DNA of 8,363 nt from an uncultured cyanobacterium (GCA_945836835.1 CAMAML010000039.1:1-8363), one strand, 5' to 3'; shown: positions 1 to 6,676, counted from the stretch's first letter. The notes: a model not told the origin generated them from the letters alone. Numbers and translations: made by a program.

Positions 1-1056
1 TTGATGAGTATTGCAAACGGGGTTGTCGTTTGCGACGACAACGACAAGGTTACGTTGATTAACGGGCATGCCCAACAACTTTTGGAGGTTACGGAAGAAC
101 AGGTTCTCAACACTAAAATCCAGAACTACGTTGACACGTCCGACAACTACTGTTTTAAGTATAAGATTGAACAGTTTAAGGATACGCCACTTGAAGTAAT
201 CGAGAAAAAGCCGCTCGAGTTCAATTTGCAGGTGGACAATAAGGTCATAAAGTCGATAATTTCGCCGATGTTTACAAGGAACAAGGACTATGTCGGGTAC
301 ATAATCGTGCTTATCGATATGACAAAAGAGGCGGAAATGGACAAGATGAGGTCGACCTTTATCTCGAATGTTTCGCACGAATTGAGAACACCCGTTACGG
401 TTTTGAGAAGTTATATTGATACGCTTTATAATTACGGAAACGAGTTTGATTTTGATACCCAAAGAGAATTTATCGGAACGATTGAGCAGGAAATCGTGAG
501 ATTGCAGAGCATGGTTAACGACATCCTCGACTTTTCCCGTATGGAGTCGAATGCTCCTATGGAAAAGGATTTGAACAATATTTTGGAGGTTGTGGACACT
601 TGCGTTAAGCATATCGAGGTTTTGGGGAAAGAAAAAAATCTCTCGATTGTGGTTGAAAAGGATGATAGTATAAGCGATTTTATGTTCAATTACAACGGGA
701 TTGAGCGGGCGTTGACGAACTTTTTATCAAATGCCTTAAAATATTCACCTGAAAACAGTAAAATTATTGTAACCGCACACGAGTTGAAGGGCAAAAACGA
801 GGTTGAGGTTACGGTAACGGACAGCGGTTGCGGGATTGCACCGGAGCATCAGAAGAAAATTTTTGACAGATTTTATCGGGTAGAAAATAATATTCACACG
901 GTAAAAGGCACGGGGCTTGGGCTTCACCTTGTAAAGACGACGATAGAAAAGTACCATAACGGTCGGATTTTTGTCCATTCAAAAGTCGGGGAAGGCTCGA
1001 CATTCGGGTTTGTGTTGCCGATGAGCATGGAGGTTGAAAAGCAAACGGTTGCGTAG
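1..1056 (+). CDS. Sensor histidine kinase (PAS-HisKA-HATPase_c), 5' end outside window
   Basis: Cytoplasmic portion of a two-component sensor kinase, which autophosphorylates on His and passes phosphate to a response regulator not present here. Visible domains: a PAS-like domain (about residues 3-108, ending in the usual 'IDMTKE' segment), a dimerisation/phosphoacceptor domain with H box VSHELRTP (His126), and a HATPase_c domain with N box around NFLSNALKYS (240-249), G1 box DSGCGI (274-279), F box FDRFYR (288-293) and G2 box GTGLGLHLV (303-311). All catalytic boxes are intact. The frame is open from base 1 and the first codons (TTG-ATG) fall straight at the start of the PAS domain. No sensor or membrane segment is visible, so the gene very probably begins upstream. 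The order resembles WalK/VicK/PhoR or cyanobacterial NblS-type kinases; which one cannot be decided. It ends 71 bases from the convergent yraN. Confidence 0.95.
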   Translation: MMSIANGVVVCDDNDKVTLINGHAQQLLEVTEEQVLNTKIQNYVDTSDNYCFKYKIEQFKDTPLEVIEKKPLEFNLQVDNKVIKSIISPMFTRNKDYVGYIIVLIDMTKEAEMDKMRSTFISNVSHELRTPVTVLRSYIDTLYNYGNEFDFDTQREFIGTIEQEIVRLQSMVNDILDFSRMESNAPMEKDLNNILEVVDTCVKHIEVLGKEKNLSIVVEKDDSISDFMFNYNGIERALTNFLSNALKYSPENSKIIVTAHELKGKNEVEVTVTDSGCGIAPEHQKKIFDRFYRVENNIHTVKGTGLGLHLVKTTIEKYHNGRIFVHSKVGEGSTFGFVLPMSMEVEKQTVA

Positions 1057-1127
1057 GGTGGCATCAAGTTCTCCCCGTTTCGTAAATTGACAAATTTCAC
1101 AATGCCCAAATCCCCCGAAAAAAACTT

Positions 1128-1475
1128 TTACATATAAACATTCTTTATGTGTTGAATTTTTATTTCGGGTTTGAGGGTAATTCCAATGACGTCGATTTGG
1201 TATTTCTTAACCTTGTTTTCCAAAAGGTACATTTGAATACCCGTTTTGATATGCTCGTACTTTGTTTTCGTTATCGCCTCCAGCGGAGAGCCGAATTTCT
1301 CGGTGTGCCTTGTCTTAACCTCCACAAACACAACTTTTTCTTTCAATTTTGCGATAATATCAATTTCGCAGTACCTCGAAAAGTGCCTGTTTCGCTCCAA
1401 AATCTTATACCCGTTTTTCTCTAAATATCTGCAGGCAAGCTCTTCGCCCGCCGAGCCAAACTTTCTGTTATTCAT
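1128..1475 (-). CDS. yraN: YraN family (UPF0102) endonuclease-like protein
   Basis: A 115-aa protein of the UPF0102/YraN family, which has a restriction-endonuclease-like (PD-(D/E)xK) fold; its cellular role is poorly defined and a DNA-processing role is usually assumed. Family marks are GSAGEE (residues 7-12), CEIDIIA (36-42) and VEVKTR (51-56), giving the likely metal-binding set Asp39, Glu52 and Lys54. The residue before EID is usually Gly and is Cys36 here. The length is typical. I chose ATG at 1475. An in-frame TTG one codon upstream (1478) is possible but less likely. The ATG lies inside the last codons of the preceding activator gene (8-base overlap, ATGAATAA), so translation is probably coupled. 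It is the last gene of a three-gene minus-strand operon. No terminator is obvious before the histidine kinase. Confidence 0.93.
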   Translation of the reverse strand: MNNRKFGSAGEELACRYLEKNGYKILERNRHFSRYCEIDIIAKLKEKVVFVEVKTRHTEKFGSPLEAITKTKYEHIKTGIQMYLLENKVKKYQIDVIGITLKPEIKIQHIKNVYM

Positions 1476-2142
1476 CAATCAAGCCCTCACAGAGTTTAAA
1501 TCGTCCGAGTGTTACGACTTGGCAGTAGTTTTCAAGCGAATTTACCAGACATTCGTTTTCGCAGAACCCGCCCGAAAGATATAATTTTTCGGGCTTTTTT
1601 GCAAAAGTCCACGCATTAAACGCAATCCCGTGGATAAATTTTGAAACGGCTTGAGCGGGCTTTGCACCGTTTGAGATGTCGTCCATAATCTTTTCCAGTC
1701 CGAAAATTCCGCAGGTAACGGCAAATTTTTCGGGGTTAAATTTCAAATCTTTTTCGGTCAAATCGTAGAATTTCAAAAGCATTTCGACCGTTGCACCGGT
1801 GGAGCTTGCACAAGACGTGTTCCAGTCCATGTCGTGAAACTTGCCGTCTTTAAACCTTATCCACTTGGCGTCCCGACTTCCCAAGTCCAAAACCGTTGCA
1901 TTAGGGTCGACCGTGCGTTTTACCCCGCAGGCAAGTGCGATAATCTCGTTTTCGTGCGATTTTACACCCGTCATATGCCCGCAGGACTTGTCGATTTTGA
2001 GTTTAAGCTCACTAAGCCTTTTTGAAGGAAAAATGTAGTAAAAATTTCCTCCGACCTGTTGGATAAAACTTTCCGCCAACCCTCCAATCGGTTCGGTGGA
2101 AATTATTTTTGAATAAGTTGTTCCTGCGTCCAAATAAATCAT
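1468..2142 (-). CDS. BadF/BadG/BcrA/BcrD-HgdC type ATPase activator
   Basis: A 224-aa ASKHA-fold ATPase related to activators of 2-hydroxyacyl-CoA dehydratases and benzoyl-CoA reductases. In that family an ATP-driven [4Fe-4S] homodimer injects a low-potential electron into a partner enzyme. Visible marks: phosphate-1 loop LDAGTTYSK (4-12), phosphate-2 loop VLDLGSRDAKWIRF (84-97), adenosine motif LYLSGGFCEN (187-196), and the two cysteines expected to hold the bridging cluster, Cys111 (in SCASSTGA) and Cys144 (in AVTCGIFGLEKIMDD). The canonical 'CAAGTGRF' is changed to CASSTGAT. It is somewhat shorter than typical activators (about 250-270 aa). The start ATG overlaps the stop of the upstream gene by 4 bases (ATGA), so the two proteins are likely made in step and may be enzyme and activator. 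Family assignment is firm; the substrate is unknown. Confidence 0.86.
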   Translation of the reverse strand: MIYLDAGTTYSKIISTEPIGGLAESFIQQVGGNFYYIFPSKRLSELKLKIDKSCGHMTGVKSHENEIIALACGVKRTVDPNATVLDLGSRDAKWIRFKDGKFHDMDWNTSCASSTGATVEMLLKFYDLTEKDLKFNPEKFAVTCGIFGLEKIMDDISNGAKPAQAVSKFIHGIAFNAWTFAKKPEKLYLSGGFCENECLVNSLENYCQVVTLGRFKLCEGLIDE

Positions 2143-2864
2143 CTTAACCTCAAAAATGCCTCCACTTTTGCCTGAACGGAGTTTGAGGCAACGTCGTCAA
2201 TATCTATATACAAGCCATTGTATTTATCCGCCAAATATTTTGCAAGCTGGCATTTTGCACAAAAAGCCTGTGCATAAAATACGGTCGGGACATCCTCGTC
2301 AACCGACATCTCAAGCTCAATATCCGCAGGCACTCCCGCCTCGACGCACCTTATCCAGCCGTAAACGTGGGTATTGTCGGGAAAAAGTTTTAACAGGTTC
2401 AAATCGTTTGGCGGTACCCCCCAAAACCCGAATTGAGGCCTGGTTTGGACTAAATTTGATGTGTCGACTTCACGCCCGATGACGAGGTTGTTCATAATCG
2501 TGTTTACCTTATCAAAAAGCGGAAGGTTGCTTGTGCAAATTTTCACCTCACGCAACCGCTCCAAACTCTCAAACTTTGTTTCTATCACCTCAAACCCGTT
2601 ATCTTTTAGGATTTGGCTTGCAAACCACCCGCTGTCGCATTTGTCCTTGCCGATAGGGGCAACAATTTTCACAAGCTCGTTTTCCATCTCAAAAGAGTTG
2701 TTGATAATGTTTTTTATAATTTTGCAGTAAGAGTCGGGGATAATTTTTGCATCAACCGCCCCGAAATCAATGTCCAAATCGACCCATTGGGCGTTCGGAT
2801 AACTCGATTTTAACTCCCTGACAACATTCGGGGCAGGGTATCCCCAAAAACCTATCTTTTGCAT
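2139..2864 (-). CDS. Activator-linked Cys-containing protein with internal duplication, possibly small HGD-D-like
   Basis: A 241-aa soluble protein, first gene of the operon with the ATPase activator and yraN. I do not recognise it with certainty. It has two related halves: GFWGYPAPN at residues 5-13 is echoed by GFWGVPPND at 146-154, each followed by an aligned stretch. The KDKCDSG segment (Cys76) of half one lines up loosely with the CAKCQLAKYL segment (Cys202, Cys205) of half two. Half one also resembles the 2-hydroxyacyl-CoA dehydratase D family in outline: an IPDSYC segment (Cys47) followed by a 'CDS' segment (Cys76). Known dehydratase subunits are about 380-480 aa, so this would be a miniature or diverged member. 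The second half, with FCAKC before a helix and a YIDID strand, could instead be read as glutaredoxin-like. The start ATG at 2864 has no clear Shine-Dalgarno; a weak TAGTAT -10 box (2876-2871) would give a very short leader. Confidence 0.6.
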   Translation of the reverse strand: MQKIGFWGYPAPNVVRELKSSYPNAQWVDLDIDFGAVDAKIIPDSYCKIIKNIINNSFEMENELVKIVAPIGKDKCDSGWFASQILKDNGFEVIETKFESLERLREVKICTSNLPLFDKVNTIMNNLVIGREVDTSNLVQTRPQFGFWGVPPNDLNLLKLFPDNTHVYGWIRCVEAGVPADIELEMSVDEDVPTVFYAQAFCAKCQLAKYLADKYNGLYIDIDDVASNSVQAKVEAFLRLR

Positions 2865-2998
2865 ACAATGATACTAACACAAACTTGACTTTTTTTGAAA
2901 GGGGGTATTGAAAATTTTAGAGCATGGGTTGCGTGAAATACATGGATAAAATTTTGAAAAAAGCAATTATCTTATGAAAAATAAAGTTCGCAAAGTAT

Positions 2999-3031
2999 GG
3001 TTCTACGTTTTCATCGAACCCAACAACGTAG
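2999..3031. repeat. Two overlapping, mutually exclusive inverted repeats
   Basis: CTACGTT (3003-3009) and AACGTAG (3025-3031) form a perfect 7-base inverted repeat with a 15-base loop. GGTTC (2999-3003) and GAACC (3016-3020) form a second 5-base repeat that overlaps the first, so only one stem can form at a time. It lies upstream of the promoter at 3081-3109 and is not followed by a T run. It could be a REP-like palindromic element, an operator, or the tip of a small RNA. Only the symmetry is seen; the role is unknown. Confidence 0.5.
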
Positions 3032-3080
3032 CTTAGCCGACACTTCACCCGCTTGGAAAAGCAAAACATAAATAAACATA

Positions 3081-3109
3081 TTGAAATTATCCTAAAAATA
3101 TGCTATTAT
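3081..3109 (+). promoter_or_regulatory. Sigma70-type promoter with extended -10
   Basis: TTGAAA (3081-3086) is followed after exactly 17 bases by TATTAT (3104-3109), with TGC directly before the -10 box as in extended -10 promoters. Transcription would start near 3116, giving a leader of about 15 bases that contains the AAGGA ribosome site. It fits as the promoter of the VWA-FHA-lipoprotein operon. Confidence 0.7.
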
Positions 3110-3115
3110 TCAGAA

Positions 3116-3130
3116 AAAGGACGGCAGGTT
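3116..3130 (+). promoter_or_regulatory. Ribosome binding site deciding the VWA gene start
   Basis: AAAAAGGACGG just upstream of ATG 3131 holds an AAGGA Shine-Dalgarno core about 9 bases from the start. It supports initiation at 3131. The longer open frame reaching back to 3053 would run through the promoter. Confidence 0.7.
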
Positions 3131-3799
3131 ATGAATAAAAGACTTATAATTTTGGGTATAATTGTTTTGGCACTTTCGCTTGTGTGCAAGCTCACGTGGA
3201 AAGGCTTAAAGAGCATTAAACTTGACGATTTCAAGCCCGCAGCCGTTATTTTTATCGTGGACTCCTCCGCCTCCAATCAAAAAGATTTGCCCGAACAGAA
3301 AAAACTTCTAAGGCAAATTTGCAATATGCTCGACCCCGAGGATAAAATAAAAATCATAAGAGTTTCCGAGGACGCTTACCTGATTTATGAGGGTGAACCT
3401 TTCAACGGCTCAAACATAAACAAGGTTATGAACGAGTTTACGAAGTATGAAAAAAAAGATTACGGTACCGCATACGGAGTCGGGATGAAAAAAGCGTTGA
3501 ATTACGCAAAAGATATGAAAAATGAAGGCTATTTGCCTGCGGTGGTTACTATCGGCGACTTGGAAAACGAAGGTGCTTCCGCAAAACAGATTAACTGGGA
3601 AACCCTTCCGAACGACGTTAAGAGGGTTCAGCAGCTCGCTCCCGATTTTGCGATGATGTTTCTATACGCTCATCCGTCAAAATTGGATTTGGTGAAAGAT
3701 AAACTTTCGCCGATTTTGGGTGAAAATAAGCTGATTGTTTCTCCAAAACAGAATTGCGACAAGGCCGTTCGCCGGTTTGTACACGCTTTGGACAGATAA
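3131..3799 (+). CDS. Membrane-anchored VWA-domain protein
   Basis: A 222-aa protein with one N-terminal hydrophobic segment (about residues 5-21, after Lys/Arg), followed by a von Willebrand factor A-like domain that probably faces the periplasm. The metal-ion-dependent adhesion site looks complete: DSSAS (Asp44, Ser46, Ser48), a Thr in YGTAYG (Thr113) and Asp143 in VTIGDLENEG. Such domains bind protein partners through a divalent metal ion. The hydrophobic strands VIFIVD and AVVTIGD and the late strand FAMMFLYA match the Rossmann-like order. There is no C-terminal membrane helix, unlike BatA-type proteins. The segment ends without a Cys lipobox, so it is more likely a membrane anchor than a lipoprotein signal. 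It is first in a three-gene operon, 13 bases before the FHA-like gene. The domain is clear; the biological role is unknown. Confidence 0.83.
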   Translation: MNKRLIILGIIVLALSLVCKLTWKGLKSIKLDDFKPAAVIFIVDSSASNQKDLPEQKKLLRQICNMLDPEDKIKIIRVSEDAYLIYEGEPFNGSNINKVMNEFTKYEKKDYGTAYGVGMKKALNYAKDMKNEGYLPAVVTIGDLENEGASAKQINWETLPNDVKRVQQLAPDFAMMFLYAHPSKLDLVKDKLSPILGENKLIVSPKQNCDKAVRRFVHALDR

Positions 3800-3812
3800 A
3801 TAAGGATAGAGT

Positions 3813-5417
3813 ATGAGTGTAATTATAAAATCCGAAAACTTAGAGAAAAAATTTGAAACAAAAACGTTGATAAATGTCGGGACAAACAAAAATTGCGATT
3901 TTGTCCTCGATGTCGGGTATGAACTTTTGTTAACCGTCCAATACAACACAGACGCGGGAATTTGTCAGGTTACGAACAACTTCCGCAACCCGAACATCCT
4001 CTTTAAGGGTGCCGTTCTAACCAAGGTTACCGTCGATAACGTTTGTCGCCTGACTTTGCAAAATTCTGATGAGTTTATTGAAATTCGGGTCGTGCAGGAC
4101 ACGCCGTTGTCGTTGGACTGCAACAGCATAATGAACCTGTCGGAAGCCGATATGCGGACTTTGTACGGAGATGACGCAAAACTTGCCGTAAAAGCCAAAA
4201 TCGAGCAGGCAAGAGAGCCTATCGAAAAAGCTCGGGTCGCTATCGTAAGACAAATTGCCTTCCCTATTGCAGAGTTGAAATCCAAAATTTTGGCAAGCAG
4301 ATGTGCGTCGTTGATTTTGCATATTTCGCTCTACATAACCTCGGTCTTAAGCTCGTTTGCGGTGGCGAATTACCTTATGGGGCTTTCGGCTCAAGAGTCG
4401 GCAAAACACGTCTACTTAGCAACAAACATACAGGTTTGGATGGCGTATTCATTCATCGTGTTTGCAATTTGTTTAATGCTTAAACAGGGAGTTTACCTTT
4501 TCCTTCACGAAAAAATGTTCAAGACAAGCTCCACAGGCTCTCGTATCGCCAAAAACTTTATGCTTTGGGCGTCGGTCGTATTTATCCTCGGGATTTATTT
4601 TGTGAACCAGGCTTATTATATGGCGATGAGTAACTTTTTGGCGTTTGCGGTGTTCATAACCTTCTTCTTTGTCGGTATAATGACGACCTTAGCGGTTGCG
4701 TGCGGGTATTTCAAGGCAAACGGAACGGAATACGGTGCCGCATTAAACAAATACGAGTTCAGAGAAGATTTTGAATCTGTCATAAAGGCTTACCGCATAT
4801 GGATTGACAGGTACGTGAACGGGCTTTCCGTCACAAAAATTAAAGGGATAAGAGACAGGCTGTTTTTTGCTCAACTGAAATCGGCGGGCGAAGTTTTGGT
4901 CGGGCTTTTGACGGCTCCGTTTTTGGCGTACGGGGTGTCAAACACCCTTGCAATGTGCTTTTCCGAGGCTGCAGGCTGGGTCAGAATTTCGGGGTTAAGG
5001 TTCAGCCCCGTGTTCCTTGTGCTTGCAACCTGTTTGATTATTTTTGCATTTTTTGCGTTTGTGAGTGCTTTTTTGACCGGCAAGAAAATTCAGGCGTCGC
5101 AAGTCATTAAGCAAGACGGGTTCAGTGACTACAGACACCACGGCGTAACGATTTTCGGCCCCGAAGGTATCAAAAAACTTGAACAGGAAAAGAAACTCTT
5201 TTTGACCATAGCTTGTGCGATTGTGTTGATTGAATTTGTTATGAACACCTCCTACTTTATGACGGAAATCGGCGGAGAAATCAAGGGGTTGCTGATAAGT
5301 ATTATTGCCGCACTTGTCCCAACGGCTCTGCTTGTCACGGAAACCGTCCTGCTCTCTTCGACAAGGTTTGATGTCTATTCGTGCGAAGAACTTCTTGCAA
5401 AGCTGGATAAAGAATAA
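3813..5417 (+). CDS. FHA-like domain protein with about eight transmembrane segments
   Basis: A 534-aa integral membrane protein. Residues 8-95 look like a beta-rich forkhead-associated (FHA)-type domain: INVGTNKNCDFVLD matches the FHA opening strand and the later part has a similar strand spacing. The conserved Arg after the first Gly is replaced (GT rather than GR), and the SxxH and NG signatures are not seen, so phosphothreonine binding is doubtful. Residues 110-160 form a charged helical linker. Hydrophobic segments lie at about 163-190, 207-231, 247-265, 272-299, 359-383, 397-421, 461-480 and 490-514. The 300-358 stretch is a polar loop. A Shine-Dalgarno AAGGATAGAG precedes ATG 3813. The gene is 13 bases after the VWA gene and 2 bases before the lipoprotein gene. 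I recognise no transporter or enzyme family. It may be the inner-membrane core of a complex formed with its neighbours. Confidence 0.75.
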   Translation: MSVIIKSENLEKKFETKTLINVGTNKNCDFVLDVGYELLLTVQYNTDAGICQVTNNFRNPNILFKGAVLTKVTVDNVCRLTLQNSDEFIEIRVVQDTPLSLDCNSIMNLSEADMRTLYGDDAKLAVKAKIEQAREPIEKARVAIVRQIAFPIAELKSKILASRCASLILHISLYITSVLSSFAVANYLMGLSAQESAKHVYLATNIQVWMAYSFIVFAICLMLKQGVYLFLHEKMFKTSSTGSRIAKNFMLWASVVFILGIYFVNQAYYMAMSNFLAFAVFITFFFVGIMTTLAVACGYFKANGTEYGAALNKYEFREDFESVIKAYRIWIDRYVNGLSVTKIKGIRDRLFFAQLKSAGEVLVGLLTAPFLAYGVSNTLAMCFSEAAGWVRISGLRFSPVFLVLATCLIIFAFFAFVSAFLTGKKIQASQVIKQDGFSDYRHHGVTIFGPEGIKKLEQEKKLFLTIACAIVLIEFVMNTSYFMTEIGGEIKGLLISIIAALVPTALLVTETVLLSSTRFDVYSCEELLAKLDKE

Positions 5418-5419
5418 TA

Positions 5420-6259
5420 ATGAAAAACTTAATCACCTTTGTATCTTTAACTTTATTTATAATGTTTGTGGTTTTGGCTTGTACAAAACCCGAATTGCAT
5501 AAGCAGTTTATCATCGAAACGTCGGGGTTTAGGCTTGAAAGTTTAGGGCAACAACCGAAAGATTTGCAGTCCGTAAATCTTTTTAAGATAGGCGACGTTC
5601 CGGAAGAGGTTCATATAATCAACGAGCAAAAAAAGATTATCAAAACCGATCCCGAGATAAAAATTATCCCGACATCGTTCATCGACTCAAAATTTGCAAG
5701 CATGAGCAGTGAAAATCCCCCACCTGCGACGGGTAACGAAAACACTGTTGCTCAAGATGAAACGCCTCCTCCGCAACAGCAAGACCGTCCCGTTGATAAT
5801 AACGACGACGAAATTCTGAAACAGGTTGGCGAAATGATTGGCGAAAGAGGCGGGCTGTTTGGGTTTGGGTTTGGGAGTTCAAAACGATTGGATAACCCAA
5901 AGTATAGACGCGAACTTATTGCTTGGAATGAGTGGCGAAGTAATTTGCAAAATACCATTATGATGAAATCGGATATCGAAGGAATGTACGGCACCATTTA
6001 CTTTTTCATTTTCAATGTGGATGATAAACGCAGAATTTCCGATATAAAAGTAAAAAGTAATGTTTCGGACGACAGGTACAACATTAATAAAGTGTCAAGA
6101 GTAATAAAAGACTTGGAAGGCAGTGATGTATTGGAATTTCCTCAAGGCACGACAAGAACTTCGGTAAGATTTGCGGGCGGATTTATGTTCGGCTACCGCA
6201 CAAGATACTCTTCACCGTCGGATTTTAACGACGTCGAGCAGGTCAACGTAAGATATTAA
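5420..6259 (+). CDS. Lipoprotein with Pro-rich linker and TonB-C-like domain
   Basis: A 279-aa exported protein. The signal peptide (MKN, then hydrophobic 4-20) ends in the lipobox VLAC with Cys21 as the lipidation site. The next residue is Thr, not Asp, which by the E. coli Lol rule favours the outer membrane. Residues 22-95 are of unknown fold. Residues 96-132 are rich in Pro, Gln and Asp, a likely flexible linker, followed by a Gly/Phe stretch (143-153). Residues 165-258 resemble the TonB/TolA C-terminal domain: W-rich helix (AWNEWRSNLQ), GTIYFFIFNVDDKRRISDIKV strands (190-210), an Asn/Lys helix, and a closing EFPQGTTRTSVRF strand. Classical TonB has a membrane helix anchor, so a lipobox is unusual. 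It starts 2 bases after the FHA-like gene stop (TAATAATG), so translation is probably coupled. It ends the operon, and no strong terminator is seen. Confidence 0.78.
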   Translation: MKNLITFVSLTLFIMFVVLACTKPELHKQFIIETSGFRLESLGQQPKDLQSVNLFKIGDVPEEVHIINEQKKIIKTDPEIKIIPTSFIDSKFASMSSENPPPATGNENTVAQDETPPPQQQDRPVDNNDDEILKQVGEMIGERGGLFGFGFGSSKRLDNPKYRRELIAWNEWRSNLQNTIMMKSDIEGMYGTIYFFIFNVDDKRRISDIKVKSNVSDDRYNINKVSRVIKDLEGSDVLEFPQGTTRTSVRFAGGFMFGYRTRYSSPSDFNDVEQVNVRY

Positions 6260-6268
6260 TCGCCGAAA

Positions 6269-6520
6269 TTACGTTTCCAGTGCTTTTACAAACTTGTAAA
6301 CATACTTTTTCTTTTCGTCGGGAAAAGTTGATATAATTCCCATAATTTCCGCTTGCAAATCCTTTTTGGGCATCAGGTATTCAATGTTGGTAAAAAATTC
6401 GGCAATATTGACCTTCAGGGCATCGGCAATCTTGTTTAAAGTCTGTATTGACGGAAAATTCAGCCCGACCTCAAGTTTGCTTATAATTTCATCAACAAAA
6501 CACCCGCCTCGGAATATTCT
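6269..6520 (-). pseudogene. XRE-type HTH regulator, C-terminal remnant
   Basis: The minus-strand frame ending at TAA 6271-6269 reads about 80 residues. It contains the second half of a Cro/C1-type HTH domain (ISKLEVGLNFPSIQTLNKIA, then DALKVNIAEFF) and a C-terminal tail rich in Lys that ends in FVKALET. The first helices of the HTH domain and the start codon are missing: upstream the frame hits TGA at 6523-6521 and no start precedes the HTH residues. I conclude that it is a 5'-truncated pseudogene. Clear homology begins at about 6500; beyond that the same bases belong to the plus-strand fragment. It lies convergent to the lipoprotein gene, with stop codons about 10 bases apart. Confidence 0.72.
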
Positions 6521-6676
6521 TCACCTATTTCAACAACCTTTAGCGGCAACTATTGGTCAAGTCAAGAAGCCTCCGCTATAGGTGCATACGTACGAAAATT
6601 CAACGATACAAATACCTACTACGGCTATTTCTACGGACGCGACTACGCCTATCCTGCCGTGTGCGTCGGGGACTAA
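6500..6676 (+). pseudogene. 3' fragment of a YWSS...CVGD (DUF1566/C-type-lectin-like) protein gene
   Basis: The plus-strand frame ending at TAA 6674-6676 encodes a C-terminal tail with SGNYWSSQEAS, then AYVRKFNDTN, a tyrosine-rich stretch and final AVCVGD. This matches in outline the closing segment of DUF1566/FGE-like (C-type-lectin-fold) domains found at the ends of surface and pilin-like proteins (YWSS...RCVGD). There is no start codon in the homologous part; further upstream the frame runs antisense through the XRE remnant to a TGA near 6450. It is therefore a 3' gene fragment. The stretch after FNDTN is dense in Tyr codons interspersed with Gly, Phe and Arg, as in variable regions of such proteins. 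No parent gene is visible in the window. Confidence 0.55.

Larger units (their letters stand above)
2865..3130. other. Divergent intergenic region
   Basis: 266 bases between the two divergent operons, AT-rich, with no gene I can support. It holds the promoter of the plus-strand operon (3081-3109), a pair of overlapping inverted repeats (2999-3031), and probably the unrecognised promoter of the minus-strand operon close to 2864. Confidence 0.7.

Noticed and set aside
1060..1106. GGCAT/ATGCC inverted repeat between the kinase and yraN as a terminator
   Set aside because: Only five bases with a loop of 37 and no T run on either strand.
1476..1478. TTG start for yraN one codon before the ATG
   Set aside because: The next codon is ATG, which is the commoner start and gives the usual family N-terminus.
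2924..2977. 17-codon plus-strand frame (MGCVKYMDKILKKAIIL)
   Set aside because: It is very short, has no ribosome site and no recognisable similarity; chance is the simplest explanation.
3053..3130. Upstream extension of the VWA gene to an ATG-like start at 3053
   Set aside because: The extension runs through the TTGAAA-17-TATTAT promoter, is Lys/Ile-rich without character, and the AAGGA site points to ATG 3131, which also begins a proper hydrophobic anchor.
6285..6300. TTTACA-AACT-TGTAAA hairpin as a terminator of the plus-strand operon
   Set aside because: The stem is all A/T except one pair at each side, the T tract is interrupted, and the bases are codons of the XRE remnant.
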